Shown here piece by piece: positions 42,492 through 52,029 of a DNA stretch of 64,000 nucleotides (positions are counted from its first letter, which is position 1; every line of letters starts with the position of its first letter). The stretch is from positions 62,001 through 126,000 of the forward strand of contig NZ_FXAT01000014.1 in NCBI RefSeq assembly GCF_900177725.1. Reading direction: 5' to 3'. Made by a program: the position numbers and the translations under genes. The stretch comes from Paraburkholderia susongensis. GTDB lineage: Bacteria; Pseudomonadota; Gammaproteobacteria; Burkholderiales; Burkholderiaceae. The notes beneath the pieces were generated by a model. The model did not search any database and had not been told where the DNA came from. It worked only from the letters and a program-made list of their open reading frames with translations.

Positions 42492-43445
42492 ATGACCAAT
42501 AGACGTCAATTCATCCTCACCGGCACGGCGCTCGGCGCGCTCCTGTTTCGCAACGCGCTCGACATCGCCCACGCGGCGCAGGCGCCGCACGGCACGGTCG
42601 ATCTGAGTCCCGAGCAGTCCGGCAGGATTCGTGTGCAAAAGAATCCTGCCGCGCTTGCCGCGATCGGCAACCACTACCGGTTCGCCAGGGACGGCTACTT
42701 CACGGTGGCGATTTCGCCGCACCTGCCGCCGACCGCGACCTACGCGACCGATGCGCGAACCGTGGTCGGCTCCGATGCCGATTACGCACAACTCGTTGCC
42801 GATTCGCTCGGGCTGAAGCTGAATATCGTGCCGATCGTGTGGGCCGACTGGCCGCTCGGCCTGAGCTCGGGCAAGTACGACGCCGTGATCTCGAACGTCG
42901 GCGTGACCGAACAGCGCAAGGAGAAGTTCGATTTCACGACGTACCGGCAAGGACTGCACGGTTTCTATGTGAGGACCGCGAGCCCGATCAGAAAGATCGC
43001 GCAGCCGCAGGATATCGCCGGTCTCAGGCTCATCACGACCTCGGGCACGAACCAGGAGCGGATCATTCTCGAATGGGACCGGCAGAACGTCGCGAAGGGT
43101 CTCAAGCCCGTCCAGTTCCAGTATTTCGACGATGACGCCGCGAGCCGCGTCGCGTTGCTGTCGGGGCGCGCCGATGTCGAATTCAATCCGAACGCGCCGC
43201 TCGCCTATGACGCGGCGACCACCGGCGCGATCCGCGAGGTGGGCTCGCTCAACGCGGGCTGGCCGGCTCGCGCGGATGTGGCGATCGCAACGCGCAAGGA
43301 CAGTGGTCTCATGAACGCGCTGACGGTCGCGACCAATGGACTGATCGCGAACGGCGCCTACCTGCGCTCGCTCGCGCGCTGGAATATCCAGTCGGAAGCG
43401 TTGGCTCGTTCGGAAAGCAATCCGCCGGGATTGCCGAAGTTCTGA
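42492..43445 (+). CDS. ABC transporter substrate-binding protein (DLSPEQ type, second)
   Basis: 317 aa. The N-terminus NRRQFILTGTALGALLF has a twin-Arg-like start, so Tat export is possible. Core parallels the protein at 37162-38103: VDLSPEQSGRIRVQKN, TYATDARTVVGSDADYAQLVADSLGLKLN, GVTEQRKEKFDFTTYRQG, WDRQNVAKGLKP and final NPPGLPKF. A GTG at 42468 overlapping the ABC fusion stop is an alternative start giving 325 aa. Likely the dedicated receptor of the fused transporter. Confidence 0.88.
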   Translation: MTNRRQFILTGTALGALLFRNALDIAHAAQAPHGTVDLSPEQSGRIRVQKNPAALAAIGNHYRFARDGYFTVAISPHLPPTATYATDARTVVGSDADYAQLVADSLGLKLNIVPIVWADWPLGLSSGKYDAVISNVGVTEQRKEKFDFTTYRQGLHGFYVRTASPIRKIAQPQDIAGLRLITTSGTNQERIILEWDRQNVAKGLKPVQFQYFDDDAASRVALLSGRADVEFNPNAPLAYDAATTGAIREVGSLNAGWPARADVAIATRKDSGLMNALTVATNGLIANGAYLRSLARWNIQSEALARSESNPPGLPKF

Positions 43446-43650
43446 TGCGGCGAAAACGGAGTGACGCGTGAGGGGACTACGACTCGCGGCGCGTTGGAGC
43501 GTCGGGTTTATCACTTCAGCAGATAACTGTATCGGATTTGCTTCGTTGGCATAGCGCGCATGAGCGGGTAAAGGTCGTTCGACCGACCGCGCTCATTTCG
43601 CGCCGCGCTTCGAGATTCGCGCGTTCGACGGCCCGCTCGGCACCGGCCCC

Positions 43651-44463
43651 TCATGCCGCCGCTCCCGCATGCCGCGCATATCCCAGATGCGTTGCCGCCG
43701 TTCCCGCCAGAGCGAGCAGTTTGTCGTCGGCCGCCGGCTCGTCGGGTACCAGATAAAGATCGGCGATATCGGTCACGGGATCGCTGAATGGCGTCGGGCA
43801 ACGACGCTGCGAGACGAGAAAGTCGCTGATCGGCGCTGCATCCGCCACGTCGAGGAAGTGCCCGATACTTGCCGCCGTCGCAGCCGGGTCTTCGATGACC
43901 GTGCGATACGAGACCGTGAGCGCGCGGTCCGCCGGAATCTCGTCGAAGAACCCGATGATCTCGTTCACGTATTGTTCCCAGACGCGTATGCCGTCTTCGA
44001 TCGACCCGATCCAGTGCTTGCGCACCAGTGAATTGGCGACGTGACGAGGATCGCGATGGATATGGATGAAGCGCGCCTGCGGCAGCAGTTCGCGTATCAG
44101 ACGCAGACACGATCCTGAACGCGGCTGCCGCTCGATCGAACCCGTGCGTCCGGAAAGCACGGTGGGGTCGGCATAGGACGGATGCTTGTCGCCCCAGATC
44201 GGTGCTGTCATGCCCAGCTCTTCGCGATAGAACCGTTCGACCCACGGGCCAAGCGTGCGCCGGCTGAAGCGGGAAAAATGGTCGCGGCAGGACACGCTGA
44301 GCAGGTCGGGGCGATTGTTGCAGGCGTCCAGCGTATTCTTCAGCAGCGCAAAGATCCGGCATTCGTTGGTCAGTTGAATGAGCGGGTGCACGTTGAGAAC
44401 AGAACAGAGAAAGGTCGTTCCTGATCTGGGTGAGCCGACGATGAAAAGTGGAGAAGACTCCAT
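43651..44463 (-). CDS. Sulfotransferase family protein
   Basis: 270 aa. PAPS-binding 5' loop GSPRSGTTFL at 10-19 and 3'-phosphate region ARFIHIHRDPRHVANSLVRKHW; WEQYVNEIIGFF and VSYRTVIEDPAATAASIGHFLDV complete the Sulfotransfer fold. Substrate unknown. It is on the opposite strand to the transport/monooxygenase genes, and 252 nt from the divergent methanethiol oxidase gene. Its presence strengthens a sulfur theme but does not define one. Confidence 0.85.
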   Translation of the reverse strand: MESSPLFIVGSPRSGTTFLCSVLNVHPLIQLTNECRIFALLKNTLDACNNRPDLLSVSCRDHFSRFSRRTLGPWVERFYREELGMTAPIWGDKHPSYADPTVLSGRTGSIERQPRSGSCLRLIRELLPQARFIHIHRDPRHVANSLVRKHWIGSIEDGIRVWEQYVNEIIGFFDEIPADRALTVSYRTVIEDPAATAASIGHFLDVADAAPISDFLVSQRRCPTPFSDPVTDIADLYLVPDEPAADDKLLALAGTAATHLGYARHAGAAA

Positions 44464-44715
44464 TTGTCCTCCTGACTATTCCTCGTTAGAAGCATACGCA
44501 ACGCAGATGGCGCGAACCTGACGCGGCCATGACCTTTCTGATCAGGTCGTGGTCGCCGTCGCCGTCAAGCGGGCCACCGAACCCTCGCAACAGGCGTTCC
44601 ATCCCGCCGTTCGCCCCGCCCGACGCCACGCAAAAATTTCCGGTTGCCTCCGGCGGCCCTGTGAACTACAAATTTAAAGTTAAGCCTCCTCTCAGAGAAC
44701 AAGGAGAGTGTCGCC
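44464..44715. promoter_or_regulatory. Divergent intergenic region, sulfotransferase / methanethiol oxidase
   Basis: Contains an AT-richer patch (AAATTTAAAGTTAAG, ~44670-44684) just before the AAGGAGA ribosome site of the MTO gene. No -24/-12 promoter or GACACA motif was found here. Confidence 0.4.
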
Positions 44716-46122
44716 ATGGGAATGCGCCCCGATCCCACCTTTCATGCATCGCCGAAACTCGCGATGGATGCGCCGGCGGAGCAATACGCGTACACGGCGC
44801 TGCTGAGTCCGGATTCCTCGCAGCCCGACGCGCTCGCCGTGATCGACGTGAAGCCCGGTTCGCCGACCTATAGCCAGGTGGTCCATACGGTGCCGGTGCC
44901 GAACAAGGGCGACGAATTCCATCATTTCGGCTGGAATGCGTGCTCGTCCGCGCTTTCGCCGTTGACCGGCCATGCGTTTCTCGAACGGCGCTATCTGATC
45001 GTTCCGGGCATGCGTTCTTCACGCATCTATATCGTCGACACGAAGCCGCATCCGACCCAGGCGAAGATTCACAAGATCATCGAGCCCGAGGAAATCTTCC
45101 GCAAGACCGGCTATTCGCGCCCGCACACCGTGCATTGCGGACCGGAAGGCATCTACGTGAGCACGCTCGGCGGCGCGGGAGCCGACGGCACCGAAGGGCC
45201 GGCCGGGATTTTCATCATCGACTGCCAGACGTTCGAGGTGCTCGGCCGCTGGGAGATCGAACGCGGTTCGCAGGAAAAGCATTACGACTTCTGGTGGAAT
45301 CTGCCACGCGACTACATGGTGTCGAGCGAATGGGCGCTGCCGCCGCAATTCGAAAACGGCATCGTGCCGGAAGACCTGCTCGCGAACCGGTATGGGCACC
45401 GCGTGCACTTTTGGGACTTGAGCGCAAGGCGCAACGTGCAGACGCTCGATCTCGGCGCGAATCACCAGATGGCGCTCGAAGTGCGGCCCGCGCACGACCC
45501 GAGGCGCGAGTACGGCTTCATCGGCGTGGTGGTCGACACGACCAATCTCGAAGGCTCGATCTGGACGTGGTGGCGCGAAGACGGGCAATTCCGCATCGAA
45601 AAGACCGCGACAATTGCGCCCGAACCCGCGCCCGCCGACGAGCTTCCGCCGCTGCTGCAAGGCTTCGGCGCAGTGCCGCCGCTCGTGACCGACATCGATC
45701 TTTCCATCGACGACAAATTCCTCTACGTCGCTTGCTGGGGAACCGGCGAGATGCGCCAGTACGACGTGACCGAACCGCGCAAGCCGAAGCTCACGGGGTC
45801 GGTGCATATCGGTGGAATCGTGCGGCGCACGCCGCACCCGAACGGCAGGATTTTCGCGGGCGGTCCGCAGATGGTCGAGATCAGCCGCGACGGCAAGCGC
45901 GTCTATTGGACCAATTCGCTCTATTCGACATGGGACAACCAGTTCTACCCTGACGGCGTGCCCGGCGCTCAGGTGATGGCGCATGCCGACCCCAACGGCG
46001 GCCTCACGCTCGCCGACGATTACTGGGTCGCGTTTCCCGACGGCTACCGCGCGCATCAGATCCGGCTCGAAGGCGGCGACTGCTCGACTGATTCGTTCTG
46101 CTATCCGTCGGTGGGCGTTTGA
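44716..46122 (+). CDS. mtoX: Selenium-binding protein 56 family, methanethiol oxidase
   Basis: Bacterial SBP56 proteins are copper-dependent methanethiol oxidases producing formaldehyde, H2S and H2O2. The 468-aa product carries SBP56 landmarks: DEFHHFGWNACSSA, RPHTVHCGPEGIYVSTLGG, YDFWWNLPRDYMVSSEW, YGHRVHFWDLS and LPPLLQGFGAVPPLVTDIDLSIDDKFLYVACWGTGEMRQYDVT. No signal peptide is visible, whereas the Hyphomicrobium enzyme is periplasmic and has SCO1/MauG neighbours, absent here. So function may differ. The formaldehyde would feed Fae in this same locus. AAGGAGA site before the ATG. Confidence 0.87.
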   Translation: MGMRPDPTFHASPKLAMDAPAEQYAYTALLSPDSSQPDALAVIDVKPGSPTYSQVVHTVPVPNKGDEFHHFGWNACSSALSPLTGHAFLERRYLIVPGMRSSRIYIVDTKPHPTQAKIHKIIEPEEIFRKTGYSRPHTVHCGPEGIYVSTLGGAGADGTEGPAGIFIIDCQTFEVLGRWEIERGSQEKHYDFWWNLPRDYMVSSEWALPPQFENGIVPEDLLANRYGHRVHFWDLSARRNVQTLDLGANHQMALEVRPAHDPRREYGFIGVVVDTTNLEGSIWTWWREDGQFRIEKTATIAPEPAPADELPPLLQGFGAVPPLVTDIDLSIDDKFLYVACWGTGEMRQYDVTEPRKPKLTGSVHIGGIVRRTPHPNGRIFAGGPQMVEISRDGKRVYWTNSLYSTWDNQFYPDGVPGAQVMAHADPNGGLTLADDYWVAFPDGYRAHQIRLEGGDCSTDSFCYPSVGV

Positions 46123-46820
46123 GCATCGGCGTCTCGCCGCAAACCGGCCTGTGGCTGGCCGTCCTCGCGAGCGGTTTCTATCACGGGCTCAATCCCGCGA
46201 TGGGCTGGCCGCTCGCCGTGTCGAACGCGTTGATGCAGCGACGCGCGCAAGCGCTGTGGAGCGCGCTCATCTATCTCGCCGCGGGGCACGTACTCGCGAT
46301 ACTGCTGATGATGTTGCCGTTCGCGATGCTGGCCAGCATGCTCGCGTGGCAGCACGAGATACAGATCGGCGCGAGCGTGCTCGTGATCGGCTTCGGCCTC
46401 GTTCTGCTGATACGCCGGCGTCATCCGCGCGTGCTGGCGAGGATCGCGCCGTCGCGTCTCGCGCTCTGGTCTTTCGCGGTTGCGATCGCGCACGGCGCGG
46501 GGCTGATGCTCGTGCCGATCTACCTGGGCCTGTGCCGCGCCAACGATATGGACCTCGCGCACCGGGCCGCGCAGACGCTGATCGAAGCCAGTCTGCGCAT
46601 GGCGCTGTCGGTCTCGGCGGTTCACGCGGCCGCGATGATGATGGCCGGCGGACTGCTCGCCTGGCTCGTCTATCGCTACCTTGGGCTCCGCTTCGTCTCG
46701 CGTAGCTGGTTCAATCTCGACGCGGTGTGGGCGTCGAGTCTGATTCTGGTTGGCGCGTTGTCGCTGGTGTTGAATGCGGGCGCGGCGGGTATTCACGGCG
46801 TGTCCAGCATCGGCGGATGA
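46119..46820 (+). CDS. Polytopic membrane protein coupled to SBP56 gene
   Basis: 233 aa with about six TM helices and a distinctive GFYHGLNPAMGWPLAVSNAL near residue 19. Not recognised as a named family; HGLNP suggests a His site in the membrane, vaguely like metal-ion permeases. The best start is a TTG overlapping the SBP56 stop (TTGA). Pairing with a copper enzyme makes metal transport or membrane tethering attractive, but this is inference. Confidence 0.72.
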   Translation: MSIGVSPQTGLWLAVLASGFYHGLNPAMGWPLAVSNALMQRRAQALWSALIYLAAGHVLAILLMMLPFAMLASMLAWQHEIQIGASVLVIGFGLVLLIRRRHPRVLARIAPSRLALWSFAVAIAHGAGLMLVPIYLGLCRANDMDLAHRAAQTLIEASLRMALSVSAVHAAAMMMAGGLLAWLVYRYLGLRFVSRSWFNLDAVWASSLILVGALSLVLNAGAAGIHGVSSIGG

Positions 46821-46857
46821 GCTTGTACGTCGCCCAGCCGCCGCGCGCCCGATTCAA

Positions 46858-48120
46858 TCATCCCAGCCGATCGGATGACAGATCGAATCCCATTTGCTCC
46901 CGCCCGAGTGACGTCAGATCGTCGGCCGTTGCACGCCCGATGAAATCCACTTCGAAATGGTCGGCGGGAAAATCGGGCGGGCTCTTGCCTTCGCGAAAGC
47001 TCGCCAACTGTCGCTTCAGATACGCGTCATTCTTCGCGCACGACGGCGCCGCCGCGATATACATCACATTGCTATAGCCGTTGCCGCGATGCGCGTCTTC
47101 GACCGCGTGAATCACGTCGCTATGCCAGAAGACCGTATCGCCTGCCTGCATCAGCGGAATCGACGAGAGTGCCTGAAAGAGCGGCGCATGGTATTCGGCT
47201 TTGATCGACAGTGCGCGTCCCGGCATCGCGCCGCACAGATCGTCGTCGGCCACGTCGTCTTGCAGCGCGCGCAGCAGGATGTAGACCATCGAGTTCGCAA
47301 TCGGCACGAGCTGAAGCGTGCCGTCGCCGGGACCTTGCGGCGTGAGCGCGGTCCAGCCCTGAAACGTGCGGAACATCGAGCAAACCGCGGGCGACGGGAT
47401 TTCCTCGACTTCGGTTCGCCAGGCAGCGTCGAATGGATCGTAGGCGCGCCAGTTGCCGGAGAACACGTGCCGATAAACCTTGCGGAAATTTGCTTCGATC
47501 CAGCGCTCGACCGAGCCGCCATCGCAATGCGCAGACAGGCCCAGCGATTCCGAGCCGGGCGGTCTGCGCCGCAGACGGTCCGCATAAACGGGCACGCGTT
47601 CGGGATCGAAATGCACGCGGCCTTCGCTCTCGGTGCGCCATAGGCGGTTCAGGAATACGCGCGCCTGCGTGAGCGCGGGCGACTGTCGCGCGAGCACCTG
47701 GGGCCTGGACCAGTACACGCCATAGATTTGCGGCCTGCTCGAAGCCAGTTGACCGAAGTACTTGTCTTCCGCGCGATTGAGCAGCTTCGCATCGAGCTCG
47801 TTGCGCTCGACATAGCCGGCGATATCGCGGTCCCACTGCTCGACGAGCGCGCGATCGAAAACTTGGCGGATCACGCACGCACCGCGCGCTTTCACGAACG
47901 CGATCTGCTCGGCGCTCACGCGATTCGCCGCGATGTCTTCGAACTGGATTTCAGGGATCACCGGTTCGCCGCGCTCCCGCCGCTCCGCGATTTGCCGCGC
48001 TTCGTGAGTCATGGCCGCTTCGACTTCGGCGAACACCTCGCGATAATTGGGCAGCATCTCGCGCAGTTCCCGTTTGGCTTGTCTGATGGCGGCCGGCAGG
48101 TCATCGATTCGTAGTGCCAT
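46858..48120 (-). CDS. DUF1479 (YbiU-like) putative oxygenase
   Basis: 420 aa, the usual length of YbiU/DUF1479 proteins. These have a cupin-type fold related to Fe(II)/2-oxoglutarate dioxygenases. Candidate metal ligands: HCDGG (His-x-Asp) and HSDVIHAVED; also FDPFDAAWR and TLQLVPIANSMVYILLRAL. Start MALRIDDLP is preceded by CGGAGA; a longer upstream frame overlapping the promoter region is rejected. Divergent from an AraC-family regulator gene that probably controls it. Substrate unknown. Confidence 0.82.
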   Translation of the reverse strand: MALRIDDLPAAIRQAKRELREMLPNYREVFAEVEAAMTHEARQIAERRERGEPVIPEIQFEDIAANRVSAEQIAFVKARGACVIRQVFDRALVEQWDRDIAGYVERNELDAKLLNRAEDKYFGQLASSRPQIYGVYWSRPQVLARQSPALTQARVFLNRLWRTESEGRVHFDPERVPVYADRLRRRPPGSESLGLSAHCDGGSVERWIEANFRKVYRHVFSGNWRAYDPFDAAWRTEVEEIPSPAVCSMFRTFQGWTALTPQGPGDGTLQLVPIANSMVYILLRALQDDVADDDLCGAMPGRALSIKAEYHAPLFQALSSIPLMQAGDTVFWHSDVIHAVEDAHRGNGYSNVMYIAAAPSCAKNDAYLKRQLASFREGKSPPDFPADHFEVDFIGRATADDLTSLGREQMGFDLSSDRLG

Positions 48121-48223
48121 GGCGTTGTCTCCGTCTGCTGATCGTGATGTCGATGAGGGAAGCGTACTGCGGCGGGAGTGAGGCGGGTGATATGATCGGG
48201 CCAATCTCTTTGCGAATCCGGTC

Positions 48224-49204
48224 ATGAAGGCTGCCTACGAACGCGTCGATTTTGGCGCGAGCTGTTCGGTACGGGTTTACCATCGGCGCCTGCCGAGAAT
48301 CCCGTTCGAATGGCACCATCACCCGGAGTACGAACTGACACTGACGATGAACAGTCAGGGCAAGCGGTTCATCGGCGATTCGGTGACCGTGTATGGCGAC
48401 GACGACCTCGTGCTCGTGCCGCCCAATCTGCCGCATACGTGGGCGTCGAATCGCTCGATCGACTCATCGGCGCCGCAGGTCGCGATCGTGGTCTGGTTCG
48501 ACGGTGCATGGGTGCGCCGCCTGGCCGACGTCTGTCCCGAGTACAACGGCTTGTGCAATCTGCTGCGGCGCGCGGCCTGCGGGCTCGCGTTCGAACATGG
48601 CGCGGGAGCGCGTTTGCGCGGCGAACTCGAGCGGCTGCTTTCGGCCGATCCGCGCGAACGTCTGAAGGCCGTGCTCGATGTGCTGGATTGGCTCGCACAG
48701 GCACCGGGCACGCCGCTCGCGTCGCCGAGCGCGTTCGATGCCCGGACGGGGGCACATCGTGGCGCGCATCCGGGCGCACCGTCCGGCTATCAGCCCGACC
48801 AGCTCAATCGCGTACTCGCGCTGATCGACACGCAATTCGCGCATCCGCTGCGGCTTGCGGCACTCGCCAAGGCATCGGGACTATCGGAGCGATCGCTGAC
48901 GCGGCACTTCACGCAGCATCTCGGCGAGAGCGTGGGGCGCTATATCACGCGCGTGCGGGTTGGTCATGCATGCCGGCTGCTCACCGATACGGGCTTGCCG
49001 GTATCAGTGATCGCCGCGCGCTCGGGTTTTGCGAACGTGGCGAATTTCAATCGGCAGTTCAAGGCGGCGAAGGCTGTGACGCCTGCCGCGTACCGCCAGC
49101 AATTCACCGGAACGCGCCACGCGGAAGACGAAACGGCGCCGTCGCTCACGGAGCGTTCGCCGTCTTTGCGTGCAAAGCGGGCGCGGGAAAAGGCTGGAAG
49201 ATAG
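48224..49204 (+). CDS. AraC-family regulator with cupin sensor
   Basis: 326 aa. N-terminal cupin-like sensor (FEWHHHPEYELTLTMNSQGKRFIGD; LVLVPPNLPHTW) and C-terminal double HTH (PLRLAALAKASGLSERSLTRHFTQHLGESVGRYITRVRV; VSVIAARSGFANVANFNRQFK, ~200-290). Divergent from the DUF1479 gene with 103 nt between starts, so it is the likely local regulator. Basic C-terminal tail (KRAREKAGR). Confidence 0.9.
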   Translation: MKAAYERVDFGASCSVRVYHRRLPRIPFEWHHHPEYELTLTMNSQGKRFIGDSVTVYGDDDLVLVPPNLPHTWASNRSIDSSAPQVAIVVWFDGAWVRRLADVCPEYNGLCNLLRRAACGLAFEHGAGARLRGELERLLSADPRERLKAVLDVLDWLAQAPGTPLASPSAFDARTGAHRGAHPGAPSGYQPDQLNRVLALIDTQFAHPLRLAALAKASGLSERSLTRHFTQHLGESVGRYITRVRVGHACRLLTDTGLPVSVIAARSGFANVANFNRQFKAAKAVTPAAYRQQFTGTRHAEDETAPSLTERSPSLRAKRAREKAGR

Positions 49205-49313
49205 CAAGCACTACTATCGGCATGCGGCGGTCGGCGGTCTTTTCGCGGCTTCATCACGTTGCTGTTCGAGATGACGCTCGCCGGGCGCGCGTCCCGCCGC
49301 CGCGCGTTGGTGC

Positions 49314-51800
49314 TTATGGCGTGCTCGCATCCGACGACCTCAGCAAGCGCACGCTCAACGCCGGATCGCGCGCGATCGACTCCTCTGAAAACGGAATCTT
49401 CATCCAGCGTTGCGCGGCATAGTCGCGCGTGGCGTCGGCGTAATGAGGTGAGGCCGGATCGTCCGATTCGGACGAGGCGAGCAGCGTGCGCGCCATCACC
49501 TGGCCCTGGTCGAACCACACGATCTGCACATACGTGTCGCCCGCCGGATTGACGTTCATCGAATAGCCGCTCGTATCGAACGGATGCGCGGCGCACGCAG
49601 CGGTGAAGTAGCCGCCCGCGTCGCAGCCGCCGAACAGGGGAATGCGCTCGTCGTTGCGCTGCACGTAGAGGGCGGCGCTGCGCGGTGCGTCGAGTGCGAT
49701 GTTGGCGCGCCGCAGCGCCGCGATGGCATCGTGCAGCGCGGCGCCGAGCCTGGCGGGATCGGCGGCGATGCCCGAGGGCGTGGTCAACGGTTGCGCGGGA
49801 TCGAACGGTACTGCGTAGAGTTGCGCGGGCGGGATCGTCCGCAGACGTTTCCATAATTCGTCCCACAGCGTCGCGCCGGCGGCGTTTGCGGCGGCCGTGC
49901 CGTTCCATGCGGTGAGCACCTTGCACGCTTCGCGCCGTTCGCCGGCGTTCGGATCGGCAGACATGGCCGCGAGCGCGTCGCTGCTGCAAAGACGGTCGAG
50001 CACCGGCTGCCTGAACAGCAGCGCGGACATCGAGCGGCTGTCGAGCGCCGCGCGGCCGAGCGCGTCGGCGGACACGCCTGCGGGATCGCTCTGCAATTGC
50101 GCGGCAATCGTGTGGCCGAGCCGGGTGCGCAGCGATTGCGGCGTGTCCGTCGCACCGATGATCCGCGCGTAGCCGGTCAGCGGCGCGGCCGGGTTGCTCA
50201 ACCAGTAACTGTCGTTGAAATTGCCGACGTAATCGCGCCGCAGCAGCCCCGGCATCTGCGTAACCGGCAACGCGTGGCGCTGCACCGCGCCGGGTTGATC
50301 GCGCCAGTCGCAGTCGCTGCGCGAACCGTCGAGGAACGGTACCCCCGGCATCGCCTGCGCGAGCGCCTTGCCGACGGGCGGCGTGCAACGCTGCGCGAGT
50401 TCGTCGGGCACGTTCGGTATCGCGCCGATATCCGCGTACCACACGCGCGGATCGTCGCTGCCGATCGCAAGCGTATTGACCCACGGCATCGCCGCGTTCT
50501 GCTTCTGGATGCGGATGAAATCGTCGAGCGAATTCGCCTGATTCCATTCGAGGAAGTTTTCGAACACACGGAAGTTCTCGGCGTTGATATCGCGCAGCGC
50601 AAAAGCCTGCTGCGCATTCCATGCGAGCGCGGGCGACATCGTGGCGAGGTTGACGAGCGGGCCGAAGCGCGAGCGGTAGAGCGTGCGCGAGACGGTATGC
50701 AGCGAACCGTCGGCGGCGCGAACCTCGACGCCGACCTGCGTGGGCGTCATCGCCTCGCTTTTGCCGTCCACCTGATAATGCGTCGGCGCGCCCGGTACGA
50801 GTGTGAGTCTGAAGAACCCGAAGCGCCTCGCGGTGGACACCGTGTGAGTCCACGCGACATTTTCATTGAAGCCTATGACGATCAGCGGGATGCCGAGAAA
50901 CGACGCGCCGCTCACGTTGAGCTTGCCGGGTATCGTCAGTTGAGCCTGGTAAAGGCGGGCGGGGCCGGTCCAGAACCAGTGAGGATTACCGAGCAGCAGC
51001 GCGCTGCCGTTGCGGGTCGCGTCCGCGCCGAAGGCGAGCGCGTTGCTGCCGATGCCGGAGTAGCCGCCGATGTGGGCGAGCGGGGCATCGGACGCAGGCT
51101 GTCGTGCAGTGCGCGCAGCCTTGTCTTCGCCTGGCAATGCGCCTTGTTGCTGCGACGGCGTTGCTGCGGCCACCGGCGGTCGCGCACTTGCAATCGCATT
51201 GACGAAGCGCGCCTCGCCGCCGGACAGATTCGCCGCGTACAGGCGCCGGTAAACGTCCGCGTTGCTGATCTTGCCGACCCACGGTTGCGCGCGGCACGCT
51301 GCGTGCGCGCGCGGAAAATCACCGTGCGCGAGATCCGAGACGTAGCGGTTATAGCCCGCGACGAAGCCGTCGATCAACGCGCGCATGTCGGCGGTCTGAC
51401 TTTTTCTGTAGCGTGCGACCGCTGCATCGTCGACGATGAAGCGGAAAAAGAAATCGGCGTCGAGATTGTCGGGCTGCCCGAGCATCGTTTCGGACGCGGG
51501 GCGCGCATCCGCGCCGAAGTAGCGCGAACGTTCGCCGCGATAGGTGACGAAGCCCTCGGCCATCGTGCACAGATTGTCCTGTGCCTGCACGTAGCCGTAT
51601 CCGTAGCCGAGGCTGCCCCAGTCGTCCGCTTTCACGTGCGGAATGCCGAGCGCTGTACGGCGGATCTCGGCCTGATAGGGGCCCGTGTGCGCGACGCTGT
51701 CGGCGTCGGGTGTCGCGCAGCCTTGCAGAGCGCAGACGGCGGCGGGCAGGGCGATCAGCAGGCCGGTAAGACGGCGGCGGAAGGCGGCTTTCAGGCGCAT
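49314..51800 (-). CDS. Penicillin acylase / AHL acylase family lipoprotein
   Basis: 828-aa N-terminal-nucleophile hydrolase precursor. Signal peptide with a lipobox (ALQGC), so probably an outer-membrane or periplasmic lipoprotein. Alpha part: GIPHVKADDWGSLGYGYGYVQAQDNL; a spacer region; then the beta-subunit start GIGSNALAFGADATRNGSALLLGNPH (Ser nucleophile near residue 250), followed by GASFLGIPLIVIGFNENVAWTHTVS and a final asparagine-rich core. PvdQ/AHL-acylase-like order. Start at MRLKAAF; an upstream extension is unlikely. Substrates may be acyl-homoserine lactones or other amides. Confidence 0.87.
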   Translation of the reverse strand: MRLKAAFRRRLTGLLIALPAAVCALQGCATPDADSVAHTGPYQAEIRRTALGIPHVKADDWGSLGYGYGYVQAQDNLCTMAEGFVTYRGERSRYFGADARPASETMLGQPDNLDADFFFRFIVDDAAVARYRKSQTADMRALIDGFVAGYNRYVSDLAHGDFPRAHAACRAQPWVGKISNADVYRRLYAANLSGGEARFVNAIASARPPVAAATPSQQQGALPGEDKAARTARQPASDAPLAHIGGYSGIGSNALAFGADATRNGSALLLGNPHWFWTGPARLYQAQLTIPGKLNVSGASFLGIPLIVIGFNENVAWTHTVSTARRFGFFRLTLVPGAPTHYQVDGKSEAMTPTQVGVEVRAADGSLHTVSRTLYRSRFGPLVNLATMSPALAWNAQQAFALRDINAENFRVFENFLEWNQANSLDDFIRIQKQNAAMPWVNTLAIGSDDPRVWYADIGAIPNVPDELAQRCTPPVGKALAQAMPGVPFLDGSRSDCDWRDQPGAVQRHALPVTQMPGLLRRDYVGNFNDSYWLSNPAAPLTGYARIIGATDTPQSLRTRLGHTIAAQLQSDPAGVSADALGRAALDSRSMSALLFRQPVLDRLCSSDALAAMSADPNAGERREACKVLTAWNGTAAANAAGATLWDELWKRLRTIPPAQLYAVPFDPAQPLTTPSGIAADPARLGAALHDAIAALRRANIALDAPRSAALYVQRNDERIPLFGGCDAGGYFTAACAAHPFDTSGYSMNVNPAGDTYVQIVWFDQGQVMARTLLASSESDDPASPHYADATRDYAAQRWMKIPFSEESIARDPALSVRLLRSSDASTP

Positions 51801-52029
51801 GGGCTTTTCTTTCTGGAAGGACGTGGGCGCCGGGCGGCGATCACAGGCATGGCGCAAGCGCGATCCTGACTGGCCGCGACCGGCGCCGACCGGTGAGGAA
51901 GCGAGTCAGCGACTAACCGGATAAGCGGGTAAGCGGCCACGCGAACCGGACGAAGCCCCTCGACGATACGCGCATCTTCGAGCCGGATATAGCGGTTCGT
52001 GGCGGCCGATGGCGGCGCGAGCCAGCCCG

